Shown piece after piece: positions 1 to 6,970 of a stretch of DNA of 64,000 nt; positions within the stretch are counted from its first letter, which is position 1; the number at the start of each line of letters is the position of its first letter. The stretch comes from Prochlorococcus sp. AG-424-E18 (GTDB lineage Bacteria; Cyanobacteriota; Cyanobacteriia; PCC-6307; Cyanobiaceae). The stretch spans positions 62,001 through 126,000 of the forward strand of contig QCNC01000002.1 of NCBI GenBank assembly GCA_003210155.1. The letters run 5' to 3'. Under the pieces are notes generated by a model, which saw only the letters and a list, made by a program, of their open reading frames with translations, ran no database searches and had not been told where the DNA came from. Made by a program: the position numbers and the translations under genes.

Positions 1-10
1 AATGTTTTTT

Positions 11-60
11 GCTACTGGTTTGCAGGCTAGTAGCATTCCTTTCTAACTACCTTAGGTAGT
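11..60 (+). promoter_or_regulatory. palindromic leader upstream of rps1
   Basis: Two inverted repeats lie just before the S1 gene. GCTACT at 11-16 can pair with AGTAGC at 29-34. ACTACCT at 46-52 is followed after one base by its exact complement AGGTAGT at 54-60. There is no T-run, so a terminator is unlikely. An operator or mRNA leader element is possible, because S1 genes are often autoregulated in bacteria, but this is inference only. Confidence 0.25.
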
Positions 61-74
61 CTGCGATACAACAA

Positions 75-1166
75 ATGAACGAAAATTCTTCCCAAACCAT
101 TAAAGAACTTTCTGAAGATCAAGAAATTATAAATTCATCTGAGTTAGAGAATGATTCAGCATCCCAAAATGAACACGATTTATCATTCGAGAAGAACGAT
201 ATCCCTTCAGCAGATTCTTCCTCTAGTAGAAAAAATACTGATTTTGACAATGCGGGATTCACACAAGAAGAATTTGCATCACTTTTGGGTAAGTATGACT
301 ATAACTTTAAGCCTGGCGATCTAGTTAAAGGTACTGTTTTTGCTCTTGAGCCCAAAGGGGCCATGATAGATATAGGGGCAAAAACAGCCGCTTTTATGCC
401 CGTTCAGGAGGTTTCAATAAATAGAGTTGAAGGACTTAATGATGTTTTACAACCTTCAGAAAGTAGAGAATTTTTCATAATGAGTGAAGAAAATGAAGAT
501 GGCCAATTAGCTCTCTCCATTAGAAGAATTGAATATCAAAGAGCATGGGAAAGGGTTAGACAACTTCAAAAAGAAGATGCCACAATATATTCTGAAGTTT
601 TTGCAACTAACAGAGGCGGAGCTCTCGTGAGGGTGGAGGGCTTGAGAGGTTTTATCCCTGGCTCCCATATAAGTGCTCGAAAAATTAAAGATGACTTAGA
701 AGGTGAATATTTACCATTAAAATTTCTTGAAGTTGATGAAGAGAGAAATAGATTAGTACTAAGTCATAGAAGAGCTTTAGTTGAGAAAAAAATGAACAGA
801 CTTGAGGTAGGCGAAGTTGTTGTTGGTTCAGTAAAAGGTATTAAACCTTATGGTGCCTTTATTGATATTGGTGGAGTTAGTGGTCTATTGCATATTTCTG
901 AAATTAGTCATGAACATATTGAGACTCCTCATAATGTTTTAAATGTAAATGACCAAATGAAAGTTATGATAATTGACCTTGATTCGGACAGAGGACGAAT
1001 TTCATTATCTACTAAAGCACTTGAACCTGAACCAGGAGATATGTTAACTGATCCTCAAAAAGTTTTTAGTAAAGCTGAAGAAATGGCTGCGAAATACAAA
1101 CAAATGTTATTTGAACAAACTGACGATAACGAAGAGATCTCCACAGCTTCAAATGAAACAGTATAA
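75..1166 (+). CDS. rps1: 30S ribosomal protein S1
   Basis: S1 binds mRNA on the small ribosomal subunit and helps start translation. Three S1 RNA-binding repeats are visible at about residues 78-150, 168-232 and 245-313; the last carries the typical YGAFIDIG and GLLHISEIS segments. The first 70 residues are acidic and low-complexity. At 363 residues it has the three-repeat length of cyanobacterial and plastid S1, against six repeats in E. coli. The ATG at 75 has no Shine-Dalgarno sequence, which is common for S1 genes. metK follows after about 140 bases. Confidence 0.95.
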   Translation: MNENSSQTIKELSEDQEIINSSELENDSASQNEHDLSFEKNDIPSADSSSSRKNTDFDNAGFTQEEFASLLGKYDYNFKPGDLVKGTVFALEPKGAMIDIGAKTAAFMPVQEVSINRVEGLNDVLQPSESREFFIMSEENEDGQLALSIRRIEYQRAWERVRQLQKEDATIYSEVFATNRGGALVRVEGLRGFIPGSHISARKIKDDLEGEYLPLKFLEVDEERNRLVLSHRRALVEKKMNRLEVGEVVVGSVKGIKPYGAFIDIGGVSGLLHISEISHEHIETPHNVLNVNDQMKVMIIDLDSDRGRISLSTKALEPEPGDMLTDPQKVFSKAEEMAAKYKQMLFEQTDDNEEISTASNETV

Positions 1167-1252
1167 ATTAACTTATTTATTTTGTTCACGAAATATAGGA
1201 ACTTAAGCCTCATAATCCCTACACAAGTATTTTTTAATTTACAATAATTGAT

Positions 1253-1280
1253 TTGTAACGATAATTTAATTTAGGATAAT
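1253..1280 (+). promoter_or_regulatory. putative metK promoter
   Basis: TTGTAA at 1253-1258 and GATAAT at 1275-1280 are spaced by 16 bases and resemble sigma-70 -35 and -10 boxes. They would start a transcript about 20 bases before the metK ATG. No S-adenosylmethionine riboswitch was recognised in the 138-base gap after rps1. Confidence 0.4.
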
Positions 1281-1304
1281 GCCTAATCCCAAAATTATTT
1301 TTTA

Positions 1305-2546
1305 ATGAGTGATTTTATTTTCACTTCAGAATCAGTAACTGAAGGTCATCCTGACAAAATATGTGATCAAATTAGTGACGCTGTTTTAGATGCTTTATTA
1401 ACAGAAGATCCAGAAAGCAGAGTTGCATGCGAAACTGTTGTTAATACGGGTCTTTGTTTACTTACTGGAGAAATAACTTCAAAAGCAAAAGTCGATTATA
1501 TAAAACTTGTTAGAAATGTAATTAAAGAAATTGGATATGAAGGCTATAAGGCAGGGGGGTTTGACGCAAATAGTTGTGCGGTTTTAGTAGCACTTGACGA
1601 GCAATCACCAGATATTTCTCAAGGTGTAAACGAAGCAGATGATATTAACGATGATTTGGAAGATAATACTGGAGCTGGCGACCAAGGCATAATGTTCGGC
1701 TATGCATGCGATGAGACGCCTGAATTAATGCCCTTACCGATTAGCTTGGCTCATAGATTAGCCATTCAACTTGCTAAGGTAAGGCATGAAAACATACTTA
1801 ATTATCTACTCCCAGATGGCAAAACTCAAGTAAGCATTGATTACGAAAAAGGTTTACCAGTCTCTATTAATACAATCTTAATTTCAACTCAACATAATCC
1901 TGAGATAGATGGTATTACAAATGAAGAAGAAATTCGTCAAAGAATAAAAGAAGATTTATGGAAGCATGTTGTAATTCCTGCTACTGAAGATTTAGAAATC
2001 AAACCAAACATTATCAAAACAAGATTTCTAGTAAATCCCACGGGCAAATTTGTCGTAGGGGGGCCTCAAGGAGATGCTGGACTTACTGGAAGAAAAATTA
2101 TTGTAGATACTTACGGGGGTTACGCAAGACATGGAGGAGGGGCATTTTCGGGTAAAGATCCCACAAAAGTAGACAGATCAGCTGCTTATGCAGCACGTTA
2201 TGTAGCTAAAAGTATAGTTAAGGCAAAATTAGCAAAAAAGGCAGAAGTACAATTAAGTTATGCAATTGGAGTTGCAAAACCCATTTCCATTCTTGTTGAA
2301 ACTTTTGATACTGGCGTTATTTCACAAGCTAATTTGACTGAGCTCATTAAAAAGTACTTTGATTTAAGACCGGCAGCAATTATTAAAGAATTTGACCTAA
2401 GAAATCTACCCCAAAAAATGGGTGGTAAATTTTTCAGAAAGACTGCATCCTATGGACATTTTGGCAGAAGAGATCTTGATCTCCCTTGGGAAAAGGTAGA
2501 AGAAAAAGCAGCCCAATTAGCGGAGGCTTCCAAAGTATTTTTATAA
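1305..2546 (+). CDS. metK: S-adenosylmethionine synthetase
   Basis: Makes S-adenosylmethionine from methionine and ATP in the cytoplasm, feeding methylation reactions including chlorophyll synthesis. Family signatures are clear: GHPDK at residues 14-18, the ATP-binding [12 protein letters not shown] from residue 123, and the glycine-rich [13 protein letters not shown] near residue 252. At 413 residues it is full length. The ATG start gives the normal N-terminus, which runs straight into the conserved [12 protein letters not shown] block. The sugar kinase gene begins 12 bases after the stop, so the two are probably co-transcribed. Confidence 0.97.
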   Translation: MSDFIFTSESVTEGHPDKICDQISDAVLDALLTEDPESRVACETVVNTGLCLLTGEITSKAKVDYIKLVRNVIKEIGYEGYKAGGFDANSCAVLVALDEQSPDISQGVNEADDINDDLEDNTGAGDQGIMFGYACDETPELMPLPISLAHRLAIQLAKVRHENILNYLLPDGKTQVSIDYEKGLPVSINTILISTQHNPEIDGITNEEEIRQRIKEDLWKHVVIPATEDLEIKPNIIKTRFLVNPTGKFVVGGPQGDAGLTGRKIIVDTYGGYARHGGGAFSGKDPTKVDRSAAYAARYVAKSIVKAKLAKKAEVQLSYAIGVAKPISILVETFDTGVISQANLTELIKKYFDLRPAAIIKEFDLRNLPQKMGGKFFRKTASYGHFGRRDLDLPWEKVEEKAAQLAEASKVFL

Positions 2547-2558
2547 AATATTTATTCT

Positions 2559-3788
2559 ATGCCTGATAATTTTTATGGAGGATTAGATTTTGGAACAAGT
2601 GGTGCAAGAATATCAATAATTAATCTTCAAAAAAAATTAGTATATTCAAATTCAGTTCCTTATTCATGCAGCTTTAAAAATACAAATTCTTGGATCAATT
2701 CTTGTGAAAATCTTTTATTAAGTTTACCTATCGAGGTAAAAATCAACCTTAATAAATTGGCTATCTCCGGCACCTCAGGGACTTTAATACCATCCAATTT
2801 ACAAGGATCGCCTATAGGAGAAGCAATACCTTATGACCAAGCATGTACTGAACATAATATTCTTCTTGAATCATTAGCTTCTGGAGAAGATCATCTGCAA
2901 ACTCCATACAGTAGTCTTGCTAAAGCATTAAAACTGATAGATAAATATGGGACAAATATACTTCTACGTCATCAATCTGATTGGATCACTGGTTGGTTTT
3001 TAAAAGATTGGACTCATGGAGAAGAAGGCAATAATCTAAAACTTGGTTGGGATCTAGAAAAAGAATCATGGCCAAAAAGTTATCTCAATACTTCATGGCA
3101 TAAATGCCTACCTCAAATAGTAAAAAGTGGGGAAATTATTGGACAAGTGAATTTTGATTTAGCAGAGAGATTTAACTTGAATAAGAAATTAATATTAATT
3201 TCAGGCACCACTGACTCTAATGCAAGTGTAATAGCTGCAGGTTTAGGTAAAGAAGATGGTCTCACAGTTTTAGGAACAACTATTGTAGTTAAGAAAATTA
3301 TTGATAAACCTATAAAACAACAAGGAGTTACAAACCATAGAGTAAACGGCCATTGGATATGTGGAGGAGCATCAAACGCAGGATGCGGTATCTTGTCTCA
3401 GTTATTCTCTAATTCAGAAATAAAGGAGCTTAGTCGACAAATTAATCCATCGAAAAATACTTCTTTAAATCTTTTACCTCTTAATAGTAAAGGAGAGAGA
3501 TTTCCTGTTAATAATGCTAATTTAGAGCCGATACTTTATCCAAGGCCAGTAAGCGACTCACTTTATTTACATGCATTATTCGAGGGGCTAGCCAAGATCG
3601 AATTGAAAGGATGGGAAAAACTAGCCGAACTAACAGGTTCCCTTCCAAAAAAAATTATTACTATTGGTGGAGGTTCAAAAAACCCACAATGGAGAAAAAT
3701 AAGAGAAAAAATTATCAATATACCAATAGTTTCCTGTAAAAAAACTACTTCATTTGGCACTGCCTTATTAGCGATTAATGCAAAATAA
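2559..3788 (+). CDS. FGGY-family sugar kinase, probably D-ribulose kinase-like
   Basis: An ASKHA-fold carbohydrate kinase that phosphorylates a sugar with ATP. The N-terminal phosphate loop GGLDFGTSGARISII is at residues 7-21. A second ATP-binding segment, SGTTDSNASVIAAGLG, lies near residue 215. The C-terminal adenosine motif IITIGGGSKNPQWRKI lies near residue 366. At 409 residues it is shorter than xylulokinases (about 500). That matches the compact cyanobacterial and plant sugar kinases described as D-ribulose kinases (Synechococcus SePSK, Arabidopsis XK-1). The exact substrate cannot be read from sequence. Confidence 0.8.
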   Translation: MPDNFYGGLDFGTSGARISIINLQKKLVYSNSVPYSCSFKNTNSWINSCENLLLSLPIEVKINLNKLAISGTSGTLIPSNLQGSPIGEAIPYDQACTEHNILLESLASGEDHLQTPYSSLAKALKLIDKYGTNILLRHQSDWITGWFLKDWTHGEEGNNLKLGWDLEKESWPKSYLNTSWHKCLPQIVKSGEIIGQVNFDLAERFNLNKKLILISGTTDSNASVIAAGLGKEDGLTVLGTTIVVKKIIDKPIKQQGVTNHRVNGHWICGGASNAGCGILSQLFSNSEIKELSRQINPSKNTSLNLLPLNSKGERFPVNNANLEPILYPRPVSDSLYLHALFEGLAKIELKGWEKLAELTGSLPKKIITIGGGSKNPQWRKIREKIINIPIVSCKKTTSFGTALLAINAK

Positions 3789-3879
3789 TAGTTTTTTGGA
3801 ATATTTGATGAAGATATAAAATTTTTAATGAAAAGGGTTTCACAAACTACACATCGTAATTTAAAGTATATAGGTTAGA

Positions 3880-3952
3880 GCCGGGATAGCTCAGTTGGTA
3901 GAGCAGGCGACTGAAAATCGCCGTGTCCCCAGTTCAAATCTGGGTCCTGGCA
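3880..3952 (+). tRNA. trnF: tRNA-Phe (GAA)
   Basis: A complete cloverleaf of 73 bases. Acceptor stem GCCGGGA pairs with TCCTGGC. The D-loop is AGCTCAGTTGGTAGAGC, the anticodon loop CTGAAAA contains GAA, and the T-arm carries GTTCAAATC. The discriminator base is A, and CCA is not encoded (CCT follows). Confidence 0.97.
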
Positions 3953-3957
3953 CCTTT

Positions 3958-3982
3958 AAAACCCTGTCTTAGACAGGGTTTT
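3958..3982 (+). terminator. hairpin terminator after tRNA-Phe
   Basis: A nearly perfect hairpin begins a few bases after the tRNA. AAAACCCTGTCT at 3958-3969 pairs with AGACAGGGTTTT at 3971-3982, ending in a T-run. Because it is flanked by A and T tracts on both sides, it could also stop transcription from the minus-strand gene at 4041-4460. Confidence 0.75.
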
Positions 3983-4040
3983 ATACTTTCAAATCATTGT
4001 GAACTCGTTATTTTTTAGTATTTTTTATAATTTAAAATTT

Positions 4041-4460
4041 TTATTTTTCGACTCTGCAGACTTGACCAATAACACCCAAAATCAGTTTATCTCCATTTGG
4101 ATCTTGCCAATTAGCTAAATCATTGAAATCACTATTTGTTTCATCTAATGAGACATCAACATCTCTAAATGATTTTTCAAAACAATTTATATCCATTGTA
4201 TAGAGAATATCCTTAGTAATTTCACTTTTTGTTTTGGGAATAAATTTACTCAATACTCTTACAGATCCATCCTCATTCCTTTTTATACTTTTTCTATCCC
4301 ATAACTGCTCTCCGTATTCACTTTTAGGGACTCCAACCCATTCATGAGGCAAAGCTTCTGATTTTTTTATTGAAATACAAAAGAAAACAATAATCGAAAG
4401 GACTAAATTAAATATATTCCTAAAAAATATTGAATTAACTTTATTCTTAGAATTAATCAT
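4041..4460 (-). CDS. small secreted protein, resembles surface-adhesin E-like domain
   Basis: A 139-residue protein of unknown function. Residues 15-32 are a hydrophobic signal segment, with SEA-L at 34-37 as a plausible signal peptidase cut. The mature part starts around the conserved-looking W41 and contains LWDRKSIKRNEDGSVRV at 54-69. It has exactly two cysteines after the signal region, C93 and C135, which could form a disulfide. The pattern (Trp near the start, a SIKR...VRV strand, one central and one terminal Cys) recalls the small periplasmic surface-adhesin E family, but this is a weak resemblance. It stands alone between tRNA-Phe and a divergent membrane protein gene. Confidence 0.55.
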   Translation of the reverse strand: MINSKNKVNSIFFRNIFNLVLSIIVFFCISIKKSEALPHEWVGVPKSEYGEQLWDRKSIKRNEDGSVRVLSKFIPKTKSEITKDILYTMDINCFEKSFRDVDVSLDETNSDFNDLANWQDPNGDKLILGVIGQVCRVEK

Positions 4461-4607
4461 GACAACTTATGGAATACAAATATTTTTTATTAGAAAGAAA
4501 TATAAGATTAAAAATTTGTAAAAATATTTATTGATTAGTATTTCTATTATAGATAGAATCAGATATTAAATTAAGAATTTACTTCCAATAAATTTATTAG
4601 AAAAATA

Positions 4608-5243
4608 ATGAATAAAATACAGAAATTTCTCTCAGTAGTTTTTTTTATAGCAATATTTGTAGTATTGATTTATTTAATCCAAAATTATGGGATTGAACCT
4701 CTAAGGAACAAAATAAAAAGCATGGGGATTTGGGCTCCTTTTGGAATATTCATACTAAGAGGAGTAAGTATTATTTTACCTGCCCTTCCAAGTTCAGCTT
4801 ATTCTCTGCTAGCTGGTTCATTATTAGGATTTCAAAAAGGTTACATGACAATAATCTTTTCTGATATCGTTTTTTGCCAAGCTGCTTTCTTTATCGCAAG
4901 AAATTATGGTCGGGTTCCTGTACGTAATTTAGTAGGCCCGAAAGCAATGCAAAAGATTGAAAGTTTTAATCAAAACCAGCTAGAAGAAAATTTCTTTCTT
5001 ATGACAGGTCTACTAATGACTGGCCTTTTTGATTTTCTAAGCTACGCAATTGGTATTGGAGGAACTCGCTGGAAAATATTTACTCCTGCATTATTAATAA
5101 GTCTTCTAATCAGTGACTCTATACTTGTAGCAGTAGGAGCTGGAGTTAGCCAGGGAGCAGGATTATTTCTAGGGATTGCTCTATTAGGAATGTTTGCTTT
5201 AGCGACTATTTCAGGATTGGCAAAAAATAAAATGCCTAAATAA
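4608..5243 (+). CDS. TVP38/TMEM64 (DedA/VTT-like) membrane protein
   Basis: An inner-membrane protein of 211 residues with about five hydrophobic segments. The VTT-like core spans roughly residues 35-175. It contains the re-entrant-type segment with ILPALPSSAYSLLAGSLLG and the following GRVPVRNLVG loop. Members of this superfamily are linked to lipid scrambling or membrane homeostasis, but the role here is not known. The start ATG gives a typical positively charged N-terminus (MNKIQK). It diverges from the secreted-protein gene; the 147 bases between them are A+T-rich and show no motif I can name. Confidence 0.8.
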   Translation: MNKIQKFLSVVFFIAIFVVLIYLIQNYGIEPLRNKIKSMGIWAPFGIFILRGVSIILPALPSSAYSLLAGSLLGFQKGYMTIIFSDIVFCQAAFFIARNYGRVPVRNLVGPKAMQKIESFNQNQLEENFFLMTGLLMTGLFDFLSYAIGIGGTRWKIFTPALLISLLISDSILVAVGAGVSQGAGLFLGIALLGMFALATISGLAKNKMPK

Positions 5244-5360
5244 CAAAACAGTTGATAATTCTGTAATCAAAGATAGAAGATATGACATTTTCGCAAACAA
5301 TAACTATAAAAATAATGATTCATGCAAGAATAGAAATCGATTAATTTTTAAAGTTATTAG

Positions 5361-5540
5361 ATGACTCCATTTAGACCAACTTCATATAATCGACCTGGAG
5401 AACAAATATCAACTACTCCTTCTGGATTAAAAGTAACTTCTGCAAAGAGATTAATGGTGGATTCAATGGTAAGAATGATCCAAAAGGCAGAAAATCATTC
5501 CGTAGAAGATAAACTTGACGAAGAATCTAGCAATAATTAA
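5361..5540 (+). CDS. 59-residue small protein overlapping cpeS
   Basis: An ATG-initiated frame of 60 codons that I read directly. The product starts [15 protein letters not shown] and ends in an acidic tail, [10 protein letters not shown]. The N-terminal half is polar and proline-containing; the middle (about residues 24-45) could form an amphipathic helix with [15 protein letters not shown]. It has no membrane segment and no family I recognise. Its last 26 bases overlap the TTG start of cpeS, suggesting translational coupling and a link with phycoerythrin maturation. Codon use and tight placement favour a real gene. Confidence 0.6.
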   Translation: MTPFRPTSYNRPGEQISTTPSGLKVTSAKRLMVDSMVRMIQKAENHSVEDKLDEESSNN

Positions 5541-6066
5541 TCAATTCATTGATAAAAGTATAGGAGAGTGGAAATCTATTAGAAGTTCGCACACTTTAGC
5601 TTTTCAGGAATTTGAAAACTCAACTAGTAAAATATATATAAAAAATATAAACATAAAAAATAAAAAAGTCGTTGAAATTTTTAAAAATTATAAATTCAGT
5701 TTAAACCTAGAGAGCACAGCCATTTCTATAAACTGGAAAGCTATTAGTGATTGGGAAGATGATTATATGAGTGAGGGAGATGAAACTATTCTGATTTTTT
5801 TACCCAAAGATGAAAATTCAGGGATTGTTCTAAGAAATAAAGGTTATACAGAATCCTTTATTTCATCATCCAATTATTTTGTTGACGAACAAAATAATTT
5901 ACACATTAAAACTATTTATAAATCAACAGTTTCCGAAGAAAGAATTTCCTTTTTATCCACTCATGTAAGATCCAGATTTTCTACTATTAGAAATCTGGAA
6001 AATAACTCAGTTATACAGACTTCACATACTTCAGAGATAAGGAATTTAGCTAGTTTAAAAGATTAA
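5515..6066 (+). CDS. cpeS: phycoerythrobilin lyase CpeS (chromophore lyase CpcS/CpeS family)
   Basis: Attaches phycoerythrobilin to a cysteine of phycobiliproteins. The N-terminal signature [19 protein letters not shown] at residues 12-30 is typical of the CpcS/CpeS lipocalin-like lyases, and the 183-residue length fits. In Prochlorococcus MED4 this enzyme has been shown to load Cys82 of the beta-phycoerythrin. A TAG at 5503-5505 closes the frame upstream and the first usable start is TTG at 5515, inside the preceding small gene. It converges on cpeB with a 17-base overlap at 6050-6066, so enzyme and substrate genes face each other. Confidence 0.9.
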   Translation: MTKNLAIINQFIDKSIGEWKSIRSSHTLAFQEFENSTSKIYIKNINIKNKKVVEIFKNYKFSLNLESTAISINWKAISDWEDDYMSEGDETILIFLPKDENSGIVLRNKGYTESFISSSNYFVDEQNNLHIKTIYKSTVSEERISFLSTHVRSRFSTIRNLENNSVIQTSHTSEIRNLASLKD

Positions 6067-6562
6067 TTATCCTTTCAAATTGAAACTCTGTTTCAGATAT
6101 TAATTTAGGCAGAAAGCCTTTGTTTCCACTCATATTATTAACTGTTGAATTCAAATCAGAGATAGTTGCATCTCGCATTAATTGAAAAACCCTTCTTGCA
6201 TTTCTTAAAGGCACCCCAAGAGCAAGATAAGTATTTTTAAGATCCTTTAAACAACTTTTTTCTAAAACAGTTTCGTCATTAGAAATTAAAAGATAAGCAA
6301 CAATCCTTAGGATTATTTCTCCATCTCTTAAACAAACGGACATCTTGTTAGTTGTATTTAAAGATATTTTTGAATTTAGTGAATCTTGATTTTCGCAAAT
6401 CATTGCTGTTACAGCGTCTGCTGCAATTGCATGTGAATTATTAGTAATTGAGCTTATTGCATCTAATCTTGAGTTTGCACTATTAATAAATTCTTTTATA
6501 TTGCTTAAATCATTTAATTTCTTATCGCCTAAAAATAGTTGATTATTCTTTGAAACTGACAT
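6050..6562 (-). CDS. cpeB: degenerate beta-phycoerythrin subunit
   Basis: A phycobiliprotein beta chain (170 residues; usually about 184). The family core is clear: AVTAMICEN at 50-58, the chromophore site [10 protein letters not shown] with Cys77 (equivalent to Cys82), and TYLALGVP at 111-118. Of the usual bilin cysteines, the Cys50 position is alanine, Cys61 seems kept as Cys56, and the Cys159/165 region lacks cysteine. One main chromophore site therefore remains. No alpha subunit or linker gene is nearby. Known high-light Prochlorococcus carry only such a remnant, with a suggested photoreceptor-like rather than antenna role. Confidence 0.92.
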   Translation of the reverse strand: MSVSKNNQLFLGDKKLNDLSNIKEFINSANSRLDAISSITNNSHAIAADAVTAMICENQDSLNSKISLNTTNKMSVCLRDGEIILRIVAYLLISNDETVLEKSCLKDLKNTYLALGVPLRNARRVFQLMRDATISDLNSTVNNMSGNKGFLPKLISETEFQFERIINLLN

Positions 6563-6579
6563 TCCTGAAGTAAAAATTA

Positions 6580-6602
6580 AAGACCGGTCTTAAGAATAAT
6601 AC
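6580..6602 (-). promoter_or_regulatory. cpeB promoter region with 12-base palindrome
   Basis: On the minus strand TATTAT (6602-6597) resembles a -10 box. It is followed by the perfect palindrome AAGACCGGTCTT at 6580-6591, about where transcription would begin, 18 bases before the cpeB ATG. The GC-rich core stands out in very A+T-rich DNA. It could be an operator or a leader hairpin; neither is proven. The remaining bases up to 6740 show nothing else recognisable. Confidence 0.35.
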
Positions 6603-6740
6603 AAAGCTAGTAAAAACAATACAATTTCAAACTTAACGCAACGCTTCTTAATTAATAACTTCATTCCAAAGTGATAGTTGAAATAATTCAAATAAAAAAT
6701 TTTTTTTCCGCTAGTATAAAACTACATTTTTAATAAAGTT

Positions 6741-6947
6741 TTGGATCAACAAGATTTAAAATTATCAAAGAAACTAATTTCCTCATATAAAAAAAGATTG
6801 GAAAAAGAAATTCTAGACAGAAGTATGAAATTAAAGATGCCTCAAAATAAATTTGAAGAAATAATTAATAACAATAATGAACTTATAAATTTAAAAAAAG
6901 CGTTAGAAGATCTAGAAACAGAATCTGAATCTCATAGTAAAGTCTGA
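6741..6947 (+). CDS. 68-residue conserved-type small protein
   Basis: A short, highly charged, probably all-helical cytoplasmic protein (MDQQDLKLSKKLISSYKKRL at the start, ending in an acidic segment). Heptad-like spacing of Leu and Ile between residues 8 and 60 suggests a coiled coil or helix bundle. It begins with TTG and ends 23 bases before the helicase gene, so it is likely its operon partner. I do not recognise a family. Confidence 0.6.
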   Translation: MDQQDLKLSKKLISSYKKRLEKEILDRSMKLKMPQNKFEEIINNNNELINLKKALEDLETESESHSKV

Positions 6948-6970
6948 TTTTTGAAAAATCCCTTCCAAAA

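Noticed and set aside
1..46. Possible tail of an upstream gene, open frame ending in TAA at 44-46
   Set aside because: Only 15 codons are visible and the residues match no protein I know. It could equally be leader sequence of rps1.
1167..1304. Possible SAM riboswitch before metK
   Set aside because: No conserved SAM-I, SAM-II or SAM-V core was seen; only a plausible promoter and a weak 5-base stem.
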